Assembly: GCF_014203665.1 (NCBI RefSeq)
Contig: NZ_JACHJN010000003.1
Coordinates: forward strand, 620,001-684,000
Length of the DNA: 64,000 bases
Reading direction: 5' to 3'
Origin: Saccharothrix tamanrassetensis
GTDB lineage: Bacteria; Actinomycetota; Actinomycetes; Mycobacteriales; Pseudonocardiaceae
The translations under genes were made by a program, and so were the position numbers. Positions 30,859-39,827 of this stretch are shown here, in pieces. The notes beneath the pieces were generated by a model. That model was not told the origin of the DNA. It worked only from the letters and a program-made list of their open reading frames with translations, and did not search any database. The stretch's first letter is position 1; each line of letters opens with the position of its first letter.

Positions 30859-31482
30859 TCAGGCAGTCGTCAGCGTGAGGACTCCGGGCCCGTCGAGTTC
30901 GTCGAGCGTCACCCGTCGCCCGGAGAGTGCCAGTAGCAGCGCGAGCGCGGTTCCGCGCACTTCCGGGCCGTCTCCGACCGACAGGTCGGCGTCTGTCGCC
31001 GTGAGCCGGAGGCGGGCCGCCAGTTCCTTGGCTCCACCGAAGGATGCCGGGGTGCGGGCCTGGAGGCGCAGCGACCTCACGACGACCTCTCGCGGGTAGG
31101 CGCGGGTGAGGCCCAAGGGTCGGCGGATGTCCTCGCCGTGGACGACCTCCTCGACCAGTCGGCTCTCGAGGTGCGCCGGAGGGGTCGACGTCCGGGTCGC
31201 CACCTCGCGAAGCCGCTCCAACGTCTCCTGGGGCGAGGCGCCGCGCTCGCGTTGCACCCCGCGTGCGTTCTGCCGGTGGAAGTCGAACCGCGCCCGGACG
31301 AGGCCGGCCACGAAACCGAGGCGGGTGGTCCGGGCGGTGTCGACCAGGTGGGCCACCACGTCGTGCACCGTCCATCCCGCGCACAGCGACGGCTTCGCCC
31401 ATTGCGCGTCATCGAGGTGCGCGAGGTCGTCGATCAGGGCCGCCCGCTCCGCGTGCACCATCGACCAGACGTCGTCCTTCAC
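30859..31482 (-). CDS. DinB-fold maleylpyruvate isomerase-family protein (mycothiol-dependent type)
   Basis: 207 residues. MVHAERAALIDDLAHLDDAQWAKPSLCAGWTVHDVVAHLVD has the metal-binding His pattern of the MDMPI N-terminal domain (His47 region WTVHDVVAH). The second half (GAKELAARLRLTATDADLSVGDGPEVRGTALALLLALSGR) is the small C-terminal sterol-carrier-like domain. Members use mycothiol or act as uncharacterised thiol transferases. The exact substrate is unknown. Upstream (31483-31883, 400 bp) no gene is seen, only a short inverted repeat CTTCGGA/TCCGAAG at 31586-31620. Confidence 0.85.
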   Translation of the reverse strand: MKDDVWSMVHAERAALIDDLAHLDDAQWAKPSLCAGWTVHDVVAHLVDTARTTRLGFVAGLVRARFDFHRQNARGVQRERGASPQETLERLREVATRTSTPPAHLESRLVEEVVHGEDIRRPLGLTRAYPREVVVRSLRLQARTPASFGGAKELAARLRLTATDADLSVGDGPEVRGTALALLLALSGRRVTLDELDGPGVLTLTTA

Positions 31483-31886
31483 GGCTTCTCCTTCGCTCGC
31501 CCGCAGTGTGTCCGTCGGGTGAGACTCGCGGCACGGCCGGAAGTCGTCGCTCGGTGAGCCGGATCACCGTGACGAGCCCGGATCACTTCGGAGACCACTT
31601 GCCCGCCACGTGTTCCGAAGGTTCCTCGGCCGAGGGGCTGGGCGGCTCGAATTGTCGCCGCACAGACCGAGAAGCGTGCACGGAAGCTGATAGTTGTTCA
31701 TCGAAGTGCCCGCTCGTTCCACACGACCGGTGATCGTCGTCGAGGCGCTCGATGATCAGCCACCCAGATTCGGAGCCGGTAGCGTCTCGAATTCTATATG
31801 ACCCTTTCGGGTGAACGGGCGTAACGCTCACGGAGGCTGCGGGCGAATTCCGGGATGAAGGGTGTTCGTGGCGGAGGTGATCGGTG

Positions 31887-32699
31887 ATGATCCCAGGCTG
31901 GCGTGCGTTCAGCGCGGCTTCGAGTGCGCTGGTGCTCCTGGTCGGCTGCGGTTCGTCCGCGGATTCGGGTCGCGGAGCGGCGTCCGACACCGGAACCAGC
32001 GCGACCGTTGATACCCGGCTGGACACCATCGGCCCGGAACCGACCGACACCGCCGAGCGCACGCGGGGGAACGGCGATCCCCCGGTGATCAACGTCGGCG
32101 GCGCGCGACTGGATGGCAAATCCGACACGACGGCGTGGCCACCGAAATTCGAACTGTACGAGGGTCAATCGAAGGCGGCACTCTGCAAGGCGTTCGCTCT
32201 CGGTGCGGATGCGTCCGTTCCCGTCACGGTGGACGTTTCGCTTTCCAGCAGCCAGTTCTTCAAGCTCCTGCCGGGCGGGGAGAATTGCAACAACACCAAC
32301 CAGGGCGACTGTCGCGGCTTCACTTTCCGGCCAGGGGATCGGGCGACTCAGGGATGCCGGGTCAACATCGAGGCGTCACGCCCCTCCGGCGGTCGGGCCC
32401 AAGCCACGGTGACGTTCACCTTCCAGAGCCGGTGCACGTCGACGGCCGGGAAGCCGTGCGACGATCCGAAGGTCGCCGCCGCTGCGCCGTCGTCCGGCAA
32501 CCCGGTCCTGGTCGCGTGGACGCCACAGGTGGACGCCGTGACGGCAGAGGCGATCCCGTGCCTCCTGGAGGAGCGTGAGTTCGTCGACGGCCGATGGGTC
32601 TGTCCCTCGACGGAGGGGTCGTCGAAGTCCACGCCGCCCAGCACCGCCCGGACCACAGCCGTCCCGACCAGCCGGGTCGCGGTGCCGCCCACCACATGA
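31887..32699 (+). CDS. Lipoprotein of unknown function
   Basis: 270 residues with a lipobox (ALVLLVGC, Cys21), so the mature protein is lipid-anchored outside. The body (about 85-215) is beta-rich with several cysteines (KAALCKAF, GENCNNTNQGDCRGF, TQGCRVN, QSRCTST, KPCDD) likely paired in disulfides. The tail is Ser/Thr/Pro-rich (STPPSTARTTAVPTS). GGAGGT at 31873-31878 supports ATG 31887; GTG 31884 is possible. It overlaps the next gene by 4 bp, so lipoprotein and membrane protein are probably partners. Confidence 0.78.
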   Translation: MIPGWRAFSAASSALVLLVGCGSSADSGRGAASDTGTSATVDTRLDTIGPEPTDTAERTRGNGDPPVINVGGARLDGKSDTTAWPPKFELYEGQSKAALCKAFALGADASVPVTVDVSLSSSQFFKLLPGGENCNNTNQGDCRGFTFRPGDRATQGCRVNIEASRPSGGRAQATVTFTFQSRCTSTAGKPCDDPKVAAAAPSSGNPVLVAWTPQVDAVTAEAIPCLLEEREFVDGRWVCPSTEGSSKSTPPSTARTTAVPTSRVAVPPTT

Positions 32700-33577
32700 C
32701 GACCCGTGCCTCCCGAACCGAGTCCGGGACGCTTCTCGACCGGCTGCAGTCGTTCGCCACGATCGCCGCACCCACCACGCTCGTGGCCGCGTTGCTGTTC
32801 TACTTCGGCTACGTCTCGACGCTGGTGCGGTACGAGTACTTCGGGGTCGACCTGAACGCGCTCGACCTGTCGACCATCGAACTCCTGCTGCTGGGCACGG
32901 AGGTCATCTTCCCGCCGGTCGCCGGCCTGCTCACGCTCCTCGTCCTGGGTCTCGTCGCTCACCGCGGCGTACGGGCGCTGGTGCGACGGCCGAGGTCATG
33001 GGCGCCGAAGGTCGTCGGTGCGCTCCTGTCGGTCCTCGGCGCGGCCCTGTTCGCGCGGGCAGTCGTCGGCATCCTGGTGGTGCGCGTGTCGCGCGACGAA
33101 TTCCCCGGTGTGACCGCCATTTCGCTGGGTTTGGGCCTTCCGCTGCTCGTCTACGGGGTGTGGACGTACCGCTACCACGCCGGACCGAAACGCGGCCGGT
33201 CCAGGTCTTCGGACGCGCTGCTGGTGACCGCGCTCGGCGCGATCGTGGTGCTCGGCCTGTTCTGGGCGACGAACAACTTCGCGGCGGCATACGGACGCGG
33301 CAGGGCCGCCGAGCTGGCCGCCGCACTGCACACCCGACCGCTCGTGGTGCTGGACCTGGAGCAACAGCTCTACCTGCCGGACGGCATCAGGGGAGTGCAC
33401 CAGTTCCCGCTGCCGAACTCGGACGGCCGGCGCTTCCGCGTGCGGTGCCAGGGCCTGCGCCTGCTGACCGAGGCCGGCGGGCGGCTCTTCCTCGTCCCCG
33501 ACCAGTGGACGGGAACGAGGAGGACCGTCGTGGTGCCCTACGACGAGTCCGTTCGGATCCAGTTCCTGCCCGGGTGA
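32696..33577 (+). CDS. Multi-pass membrane protein coupled to the lipoprotein
   Basis: 293 residues with about five membrane helices: APTTLVAALLFYFGYVSTLV (about 25-45), IELLLLGTEVIFPPVAGLLTLLVLGLVAHRG, APKVVGALLSVLGAALFARAVVG, ISLGLGLPLLVYGVWTY and LLVTALGAIVVLGLFWATNNFA. A C-terminal soluble part follows (about 215-293). The ARYEYFGVDL motif after helix 1 is typical of a widespread actinobacterial uncharacterised membrane family. ATGA overlap with the lipoprotein gene. The function is unknown. Confidence 0.78.
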   Translation: MTTRASRTESGTLLDRLQSFATIAAPTTLVAALLFYFGYVSTLVRYEYFGVDLNALDLSTIELLLLGTEVIFPPVAGLLTLLVLGLVAHRGVRALVRRPRSWAPKVVGALLSVLGAALFARAVVGILVVRVSRDEFPGVTAISLGLGLPLLVYGVWTYRYHAGPKRGRSRSSDALLVTALGAIVVLGLFWATNNFAAAYGRGRAAELAAALHTRPLVVLDLEQQLYLPDGIRGVHQFPLPNSDGRRFRVRCQGLRLLTEAGGRLFLVPDQWTGTRRTVVVPYDESVRIQFLPG

Positions 33578-33671
33578 GTTGTGCTCGCCGAAGAGTCGTC
33601 GTGCACCCTGGGGCGGCCGTGGCGGATGGGCGTTGCCCTTCTTCGCGAACGCCGTGCGGTTCACCGGCGGG

Positions 33672-34133
33672 TCACTTGATCGACTCGGCCAGCGCGACGA
33701 TGATGCCCGCGGGGCCGCGGAGGTAGCAGAGCCGGTAGCTGTCCTCGTACCGCACGACCTCGCCGACGAGTTCGGCTCCGTGTGGCCGCAAGCGGTCGAG
33801 GATGTCGTCGATGTTCTCGACGGCGAACATGACGCGATGGCTGCCCAGCGTGTTCGCCGGAGCGCGCGGGTCACCCTCTCGGCTCGACGGCGTCTGGTAC
33901 TTGGTCAGCTCAAGCCGTCCGTGGCCGTCCGGGGTGCGCATCATCGCGATGTCCGATCGGACTCCCTCCAGCCCGACGAGGCGATCCACCGCGCTGCCCT
34001 CGACTGTCGCCTCGCCTTCCAGCTCCAGGCCGAGTTCGGCGAAGAACGCCTTGGCGGCCGCGAGGTCGTCGACGACGATGCTGATGTTGTCCATCCGCTG
34101 GATCGTCCCGCGCTCAGGGGCGGTGTCATTCAC
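33672..34133 (-). CDS. VOC-family (glyoxalase/bleomycin-resistance fold) protein
   Basis: 153 residues with two paired beta-alpha-beta-beta-beta modules: MDNISIVVDDLAAAKAFFAELGLELEGEA and SHRVMFAVENIDDILDRLRPHGAELVGEVVRYEDSYRLCYLRGPAGIIVALAE. The Glu/His metal positions of true glyoxalases are only partly kept, so dioxygenase, isomerase or binding-protein roles are all possible. GTG at 34133 has AAGGAG 7 nt upstream; ATG at 34094 is an alternative. It lies 50 bp after the PNPOx-fold gene in the same direction and is likely cotranscribed. Confidence 0.85.
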   Translation of the reverse strand: MNDTAPERGTIQRMDNISIVVDDLAAAKAFFAELGLELEGEATVEGSAVDRLVGLEGVRSDIAMMRTPDGHGRLELTKYQTPSSREGDPRAPANTLGSHRVMFAVENIDDILDRLRPHGAELVGEVVRYEDSYRLCYLRGPAGIIVALAESIK

Positions 34134-34183
34134 GCTGATCTCCTTCGGGGCAAGCGCTTTCCATCGGCGGCACGTGCGCGTGT

Positions 34184-34681
34184 TCAGGCTCGCCGGCGTT
34201 CCTCCTGCCGCTGCATGAGTTCTTCGATGGCGGTGGGCAGAGTGGTCTCGAAGTCGATCAGCTTGGCCCAGGTCGGCTTCACCACGACCCGGACCATGCC
34301 GTCGTAGAGCGACTTCACGCCTTCCTCCCACTCGGACCGTTGCTCGGGCGTCATCTCGTAGGTGCCGTTCCACCGGAGGTACTCGTCCGGGATGCCGTCG
34401 ACGGCATCCAGCTCCGCCCGGCCGCGGATGAGCAGGATCCTCGGCGGGTGCGACTCGGTGTCGATCGTCAACGCGACCGCGGGGTTGCGGCGCAGCGCCG
34501 GGAGTTTCCGCGCGTTCGTCGCGGTGCACATGACGATTTCCTTGCCGTTCCAGACGATCCCGATCGGGATCGCGCGCGGGGTGCCGTCCAGTGCGGTGAA
34601 CGCCAACCTGGCCAGGTCGCGGGCCAGCAGTTCCTGGCTGAGTGGACGGTTCAGTACCTCGTCAACGGCGTGCTGGTCCAT
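34184..34681 (-). CDS. Pyridoxamine 5'-phosphate oxidase-fold protein
   Basis: 165 residues. RDLARLAFTALDGTPRAIPIGIVWNGKEIVMCTATNARKLPALRRNPAVALTIDTESHPPRILLIRGRAEL is the split-barrel FMN/F420-binding fold (PNPOx-like). Actinobacterial members often use F420 rather than FMN. The C-terminal half is longer than the minimal fold and includes YEMTPEQRSEWEEGVKSLYDGMVRVVVKPTWAKLIDFETTLP. The substrate is unknown. It is first gene of a pair with the VOC protein. Confidence 0.85.
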   Translation of the reverse strand: MDQHAVDEVLNRPLSQELLARDLARLAFTALDGTPRAIPIGIVWNGKEIVMCTATNARKLPALRRNPAVALTIDTESHPPRILLIRGRAELDAVDGIPDEYLRWNGTYEMTPEQRSEWEEGVKSLYDGMVRVVVKPTWAKLIDFETTLPTAIEELMQRQEERRRA

Positions 34682-35176
34682 GGTTAGAGCCCCTCGGTCG
34701 TCGTAGCGGCGGGCGCTGGATCCGGCGCGGTGATGTCGGTGCCGTAGATGTGGATGACATCATCGTCCAGCAGGCACTGGTCGCTGCGGGCATGGCGTGG
34801 CCACCATGCCAGGGCCGGCACTGCACATCCACCGCGCGCCCGGAATCGAGGCCGGCGTCCTTCTCGACTTCCGGCGGCATGTCTGTCTACCCAAGGCGAC
34901 CCGCCGGACGCTACACGCTGAAGTGATCGACCCTGTTCGGGACACGAGTGCTCGACTGGTGGGGCTCCCGCAATCCGTAGTCGTGAGGGACTCCTGGGTT
35001 CGAGCTCGGGAGATGCACGCCGATGCCGCTGGTCGCCGGGGCCGAACGGGAAGCCGGTGGCTGCCCTCCTTGGCGGCTGGGCATCTGCGCCTTCTGCGTT
35101 GTTGACCGCAGAACTGCGTGTTGGCGCTGGTCCGAGTCGGGCATACCCGGGCCACTGAGCACGCTGGTGCCCGGAT
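34682..35176. other. 495-bp interval with no convincing gene
   Basis: Open frames here have no ribosome sites or recognisable domains and read as antisense noise. No hairpin strong enough to call. It separates the PNPOx-fold gene from the divergent sensor-like gene and presumably contains both promoters. Confidence 0.5.
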
Positions 35177-36373
35177 GTGCGGAACCATCGTCGGGTGGAC
35201 GGGGTCGGGCAACGGGCGCACGCGTCGTCCGCGGGGTCGGTGGTGCAGGCGGGTCGGGATGTCACGATGACCGTCGAGCACCACGTGCACCCGGCGGCGG
35301 TGTGGCCGGTGTGGGTGGGGATCGCGGTGGCGGTCACGGCCGTGGGTGGGCTGGCGATCGCGGACGTGCTGGCGGGCGGGGTGCTGCTCCGGGCGGTACC
35401 GGTCTGGACGATTCCGGTGGCGTGCGCGCTGGTCGCGGCTTTGCTGTCGTTGCGGCGGAAGCACCGCAGGAGTCCGTCGCGGCAGGTGTTCTTCGTGACG
35501 TCGGCCTTCAGCCAGAAGTACTGGCTCGCCGGACTCGTGCAGCGCCTGCACGGTGTGCTGGACCGCAACGGCATCGACCTCGTGCTGAAGGTGCCCGACC
35601 GGGACTACGACGCCGCCGCCCAGGCACACCACCTGCGCCGGATCGTGACCGCGAGCCGCGACTACGTCGGCGGGTTCGTGCTCGCCTCCGAGGTGCACCG
35701 GCTGCGGCCGGACCTGGTCGAGTTCTGCGCCGAACTGGCGGTGCCGGTGGTGTTCACCGACGTGGAGCCGTTCGACGACGAATCCCGCTACCCCGACAAC
35801 GCGGCCTTCGTCGGCTACCTCAGCGCCGACATCGGCACGCTGGCCGGTCACTGGCTGGTGGCGCACCTGAAACCGAAGGGCTTGCCGCGACCGCACGTGC
35901 TGATCGTGGCCAGTCGGGAGCACCGGGACCGGCAGGAGCAGTGTGCGGCGGTGCTGCGGGACGGTCTGACCGACGTCGTGATCACCGTCCACGACGGCTG
36001 TGCGTTCTGCCGCTCGCGCGCCTACGACGCGGTGTGCTCCCACGTCGACCTGCTCGACCCGGGTCGGGACCGCTTGGACGCCGTGTTCTGCACCAACGAC
36101 GAGATGGCGCTGGGCGCGGTCGACGCGCTCCGGGCGGCGAACTCGCCGGTCACCGCCGACACGGTGGTCATCGGCGTGGACGGCACGCTGGAGGTGCGGA
36201 CCATGATCGACGACGGCACGAGTCCGCTGCGGGCCACCGTGGTGCAGGACTCCCACCGGCTCGCGGAGTGCGCCTTCCACGTGCTGGAGAGGATGCACAA
36301 CCACCGCGAGACGTCCAAGCGCACCATCCTCAACCCCGAGGTCTACCAGGGACGCACCACCGGCGGCGGCTGA
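35177..36373 (+). CDS. Membrane-anchored type 1 periplasmic-binding-protein-like sensor
   Basis: 398 residues. The N-terminus contains the motif HASSAGSVVQAGRDVTMTVEHHV (about 15-37). Two close membrane helices follow (about 42-64 and 72-93), then a basic RRKHRR, then a full sugar-binding PBP1 domain (about 104-385; VFFVTSAFSQKYWLAGLVQRL, GFVLASE, GYLSADIGTLAGHWLVAHL, DAVFCTNDEMALGAVDAL, TVVIGVDG). By the positive-inside rule the binding domain would be cytoplasmic, which is odd for this fold. A LacI-like intracellular sensor attached to the membrane is one reading. The start is uncertain (GTG 35177 or 35195). Confidence 0.72.
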   Translation: MRNHRRVDGVGQRAHASSAGSVVQAGRDVTMTVEHHVHPAAVWPVWVGIAVAVTAVGGLAIADVLAGGVLLRAVPVWTIPVACALVAALLSLRRKHRRSPSRQVFFVTSAFSQKYWLAGLVQRLHGVLDRNGIDLVLKVPDRDYDAAAQAHHLRRIVTASRDYVGGFVLASEVHRLRPDLVEFCAELAVPVVFTDVEPFDDESRYPDNAAFVGYLSADIGTLAGHWLVAHLKPKGLPRPHVLIVASREHRDRQEQCAAVLRDGLTDVVITVHDGCAFCRSRAYDAVCSHVDLLDPGRDRLDAVFCTNDEMALGAVDALRAANSPVTADTVVIGVDGTLEVRTMIDDGTSPLRATVVQDSHRLAECAFHVLERMHNHRETSKRTILNPEVYQGRTTGGG

Positions 36374-36450
36374 CCGTCCGGCGCGCGACGGGTGCGTGGG
36401 ATGCCGACTGATGCTGGAAACCGTGCTCCGGTCGGACTACTGTCCGGTAA

Positions 36451-37347
36451 GTGCCCGAGTCGGCCGAAGTCCGCCTGAGCCCGTTCGCCGAGGCGCTGCG
36501 TGGTGCGATCCGGCAGCGCGGCGCGACGTTGGAGCGCCTGGCCGAGCACCTGCGGGACAAGGGGACGCCGGTCAGCCTCGCCACCCTGAGCTACTGGCAG
36601 TCCGGGCGCAGTCAGCCCGAGCGGGCCGTGTCGCTGGCGGCGCTGCGCAACGTGGAGCGGTTCCTCGGCATGCGCAGCGGCGAGCTGGCCGGGTTGCTGG
36701 ACGCGCCGCGGCCACGCGGCAGGCTGGCCCACCGGGTGCCGACCCCCGTGCCGATGTCCAAGGTGTGGCCCGACGCGCGGTCGCGGCACCGGGCGTTGGA
36801 CGGGCTGAGCCCGCGCGACGAGACCCGGCTGACCAGGCTGAGCATCGTGTCGCGGCTGGAGATCGGGCCGGACCGCACCGAGCGGCACCAGTGGAACCGG
36901 AACATCCTGCGGGCCGAGGAGGACGGCGTCTCCAGCATGGTGCTGCTGTTCTGGGCCGACTCGGACCAGCCGCCGCCGGTCCTGGTGCCCACCCGCAACT
37001 GTTCGATCGTCGCGCTGAACCAGGACGAGGAGGCCGGTCTGGCGGCGGCCGAACTGCAATTCCCGCGACCGCTGGTCCGGCACGAGACGATCATCGTCGA
37101 GTACGAGATCGAGCAGCCCGGTTCGTTGCCCGCGACCAATCACGAACGGCGCGGGCGGATGCCCACCCGGGAGATGCTGATCGAGGTGAAGTTCGACCCG
37201 CGCGCATTGCCGGCGCGCTGCGAGCAGTTCTCCGAGATCGGCGACAGGCACCTGGTGCGTCCGCTGACCTGGGACGACACCTACACCGTGCACGCCCTCG
37301 GATTGGACCTGCGACCCGGCGCGTTCGGGATTCGCTGGGAGTGGTGA
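36451..37347 (+). CDS. XRE-like protein with unidentified C-terminal domain
   Basis: 298 residues. The N-terminal part (FAEALRGAIRQRGATLERLAEHLRDKGTPVSLATLSYWQSGRSQPERAVSLAALRNVERFLGM) is a lambda-repressor-like DNA-binding domain. The C-terminal 200 residues (about 100-298) look beta-rich (HQWNRNILRAEEDGVSSMVLLFWADS, HETIIVEYEIEQPG, MLIEVKFDPRALP) with no family I can name. GTG start. It follows the sensor-like gene by 77 bp in the same direction and could be its regulator partner. Confidence 0.72.
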   Translation: MPESAEVRLSPFAEALRGAIRQRGATLERLAEHLRDKGTPVSLATLSYWQSGRSQPERAVSLAALRNVERFLGMRSGELAGLLDAPRPRGRLAHRVPTPVPMSKVWPDARSRHRALDGLSPRDETRLTRLSIVSRLEIGPDRTERHQWNRNILRAEEDGVSSMVLLFWADSDQPPPVLVPTRNCSIVALNQDEEAGLAAAELQFPRPLVRHETIIVEYEIEQPGSLPATNHERRGRMPTREMLIEVKFDPRALPARCEQFSEIGDRHLVRPLTWDDTYTVHALGLDLRPGAFGIRWEW

Positions 37348-37363
37348 ATTTTAACTGTTAGCC

Positions 37364-37377
37364 GGGAAGCGCTTTAA
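37364..37377 (+). promoter_or_regulatory. LacI-type half-palindrome upstream of the subtilase
   Basis: GGGAAGCGCTTTAA contains the AAGCGCTT palindrome with a central CG, the core seen in LacI-family operators. It lies in the only AT-rich patch between 36451 and 39427, about 150 bp before the secreted protease start. Confidence 0.35.
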
Positions 37378-37525
37378 GTATTAACCGGGGTTGACCGATC
37401 CGCTCTGTTCAAACGCGGTTCCGGGTGTCAGGATTCCGGCGCGCAGCAACCCTGCTGGACGGGTCGAGCAAGCCGGCCGATTCGTCCACGCGCTCCATCC
37501 CTGCACAGTGAGGAATCCGGCTGGA

Positions 37526-39427
37526 ATGAAGCACACCCTCTTGCGGGCGGCGGTGCTGGTGGTCGCGACGGCCGCCGGCGTGGCCACTGCCGCCCTCCCC
37601 GCCTCCGCCGACGCGACGATCCAGGGCGTGGACGCCCCGGGCGCCATCAAGGACCGCTACATCGTCAAGCTCAAGGACGTCCGGTCCGCCGCGGCGGTCA
37701 CCGGCAAGCACGGTGGGCGCGTCCGGCACAAGCTGGACATCATCAACGGCTACTCGGCCGAGATGACCCTCGCCCAGGCCAAGGCCGTCGCCGCCGACCC
37801 GGCCGTGGCCTCCGTCGAGCAGGCGTACCGGATGGTCGTCCAGGACACCCAGAACAACCCGCCGAACTGGGGCGACGACCGCATCGACCAGCGCGACCTG
37901 CCGCTGAACGGTTCGTTCAACTACCCGTCCAACCCTGGTCAGGGCGCGCACGTCTACGTGCTCGACACCGGCATCAACGCCAGCCACGTGGATTTCAGCG
38001 GCCGGATCGCCGCCGGCGCGGACCTCGTGGACAACGACTCCACCCCGCAGGACTGCCACGGCCACGGCACGCACGTCGCGGGCACCGCAGCCGGCACCAC
38101 GTACGGCATCGCCAAGAAGGCCACGGTCCACGCCGTCCGCGTGCTCGACTGCCAGGGCTCCGGCGCCAACGACGACATCATCGCGGGCATCAACTGGGTC
38201 AAGAACAACGCCGTGAAACCCGCCGTGGTCAACTACAGCATCGGCTGCTCGCAGCGGTGCTCCGACGCGTCGGTGGACAACGCGGTCAGGTCGCTGATCT
38301 CCAGCGGCATCCAGTTCGTCCAGGCGGCGGGCAACTCGACCGACGACGCGTGCTACTACAGCCCGCAGGCCGTGCCCGAGGCGATCACCGTCGGCAACGC
38401 CAACCGGACCGACAACCGGTCCTCGTCCAGCAACCACGGCACGTGCCTGGACCTGTTCGCGCCCGGCGAGAACATCGTGTCGGCGTCGCACTCCGGCAAC
38501 ACCGGCTCGGCGACCATGACCGGCACCTCCATGGCGTCCCCGCACGTGGCGGGCGCGGCGGCGGTGTACCTGGCGAAGAACCCGTCGGCGAGCTCGGCGG
38601 CCGTGCGCGACGCGTTGGTGGGCAACGCGACGCCGAACAAGCTCAGCGGCATCGGCAGCTCGCCGAACCGCCTGCTGTACACCGCGTTCATGAACGGCAC
38701 GACCCCACCGCCTACCGGCTGCGCGGGCACGAACGACGCCGACCACGCGATCAACGACAACGCGACCGCCGAAAGCCCGGTCACGCTGGACGCGAAGTGC
38801 GGCACGGCGGCGGCCAACGCCACGGTGGACGTGAACATCGCGCACACCTACGTCGGTGACCTGATCGTCTCGCTGGTCGCGCCGGACGGCAGCGCGTACG
38901 TCCTGCACAACAACGCGGGTGGCGACGCCGACAACCTCGTGCAGACCTACACCGTGAACCTGTCCAGCGAGGCGGCGGCCGGCACGTGGAAGCTGCGGGC
39001 GCAGGACACCGAGACCAACGACGTCGGCCGGATCGACAGCTGGACCTTGAGGTCCGGCGCCACCCTGGGCGGCGGCGGCACGACCTGCGCCACGCTGTCC
39101 AACGGCACGGACGTGGCGATCGCCGACAACCGCACGGTGGAGAGCACGATCACCAGCACCTGCACCGGCACCGCGTCGGCGACGAGCACCGTGACGATGT
39201 CGATCCCGCACACGTTCCGGGGTGACCTGGTCATCGACCTGATCGCGCCGGACGGGAGCGCGTACCGGGTCAAGAACTCCGACGCCAACGACAGCGCGGA
39301 CAACGTGACGGGCACGGTGACGCTGAACCTGTCGTCGGAGTCGCGTTCGGGCACCTGGAAGTTGCGGGTGCAGGACGTGGCCGCCAACGACACCGGAACC
39401 ATCGACAGCTGGTCCCTGACTCTCTGA
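37526..39427 (+). CDS. Secreted S8 serine protease (subtilisin-like) with two P-domains
   Basis: 633 residues: signal peptide (about 1-27), inhibitor I9 propeptide (about 40-110, [23 protein letters not shown]) and proteinase-K-type catalytic domain. The catalytic Asp is in [12 protein letters not shown], the His in [15 protein letters not shown] and the Ser in [17 protein letters not shown]. Two proprotein-convertase P-domains follow (about 400-505 and 515-633; [19 protein letters not shown] and [19 protein letters not shown]). The P-domains usually stabilise or localise the enzyme. It is an extracellular scavenging protease; ATG at 37526 begins an obvious signal peptide. Confidence 0.95.
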   Translation: MKHTLLRAAVLVVATAAGVATAALPASADATIQGVDAPGAIKDRYIVKLKDVRSAAAVTGKHGGRVRHKLDIINGYSAEMTLAQAKAVAADPAVASVEQAYRMVVQDTQNNPPNWGDDRIDQRDLPLNGSFNYPSNPGQGAHVYVLDTGINASHVDFSGRIAAGADLVDNDSTPQDCHGHGTHVAGTAAGTTYGIAKKATVHAVRVLDCQGSGANDDIIAGINWVKNNAVKPAVVNYSIGCSQRCSDASVDNAVRSLISSGIQFVQAAGNSTDDACYYSPQAVPEAITVGNANRTDNRSSSSNHGTCLDLFAPGENIVSASHSGNTGSATMTGTSMASPHVAGAAAVYLAKNPSASSAAVRDALVGNATPNKLSGIGSSPNRLLYTAFMNGTTPPPTGCAGTNDADHAINDNATAESPVTLDAKCGTAAANATVDVNIAHTYVGDLIVSLVAPDGSAYVLHNNAGGDADNLVQTYTVNLSSEAAAGTWKLRAQDTETNDVGRIDSWTLRSGATLGGGGTTCATLSNGTDVAIADNRTVESTITSTCTGTASATSTVTMSIPHTFRGDLVIDLIAPDGSAYRVKNSDANDSADNVTGTVTLNLSSESRSGTWKLRVQDVAANDTGTIDSWSLTL

Positions 39428-39441
39428 CCAGTGTGTCCCTG

Positions 39442-39479
39442 CCACGAACGGCCCCGGCTCCGGCCGGGGCCGTTCGTGG
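39442..39479 (+). terminator. Terminator of the subtilase gene
   Basis: A perfect 17-bp stem (39442-39458 with 39463-39479) closed by a TCCG tetraloop, 14 bp after the stop. Confidence 0.88.
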
Positions 39480-39570
39480 TTCTCCGGCTGCGGCAGCAGA
39501 GCGGAGCGTGGGTGGTCGCCGGCCGGAGGTGGAGGTCGGCCGGTGCCGAGCGTGGGCGGTGCCGAGCGTG

Positions 39571-39774
39571 GGGGTGGTGCTCGCGGTCTTGATGGCGTTT
39601 GCACGAGTGTTCGTCGGGGCCCACTACCCGCATGATGTGATGGTCGGCCTGCTGCTCGGCGCGATCGTGGCGTGGCCGGTCGTCCGGCTGTGCACCACAG
39701 TGCTGCTCACTCGGTTCGCGGGGCACCGAGTGGTCGGCAGGCTGTTGCTCGCCACGCCGCCCGCTCCGCGGTAG
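39571..39774 (+). pseudogene. PAP2-type phosphatase remnant (C-terminal third)
   Basis: VLAVLMAFARVFVGAHYPHDVMVGLLLGAIVAW contains motif C3 of PAP2 phosphatases (R-x(4)-G-x-H-x(3)-D) and the following helix. Motifs C1 and C2 and the upstream helices are missing; the sequence before it is the protease terminator. It is probably the tail of a gene whose front was lost when the protease or an older insertion arrived. Confidence 0.7.
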
Positions 39775-39827
39775 TCGGAGCGGGTCAGGCGGACGGTGCG
39801 CCGTCCACCAGATCGGTGGAGGTGCGG

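Noticed and set aside
34684..35574. 296-codon minus-strand frame across the 34.7-35.6 kb gap
   Set aside because: No start signal or domain; Pro/Arg/Ser-rich, and it overlaps the well-supported sensor-like gene on the plus strand.
37409..39604. 731-codon open frame antisense to the subtilase
   Set aside because: Low-complexity Val/Arg/Gly translation, no ribosome site, and fully covered by a well-defined S8 protease on the plus strand.
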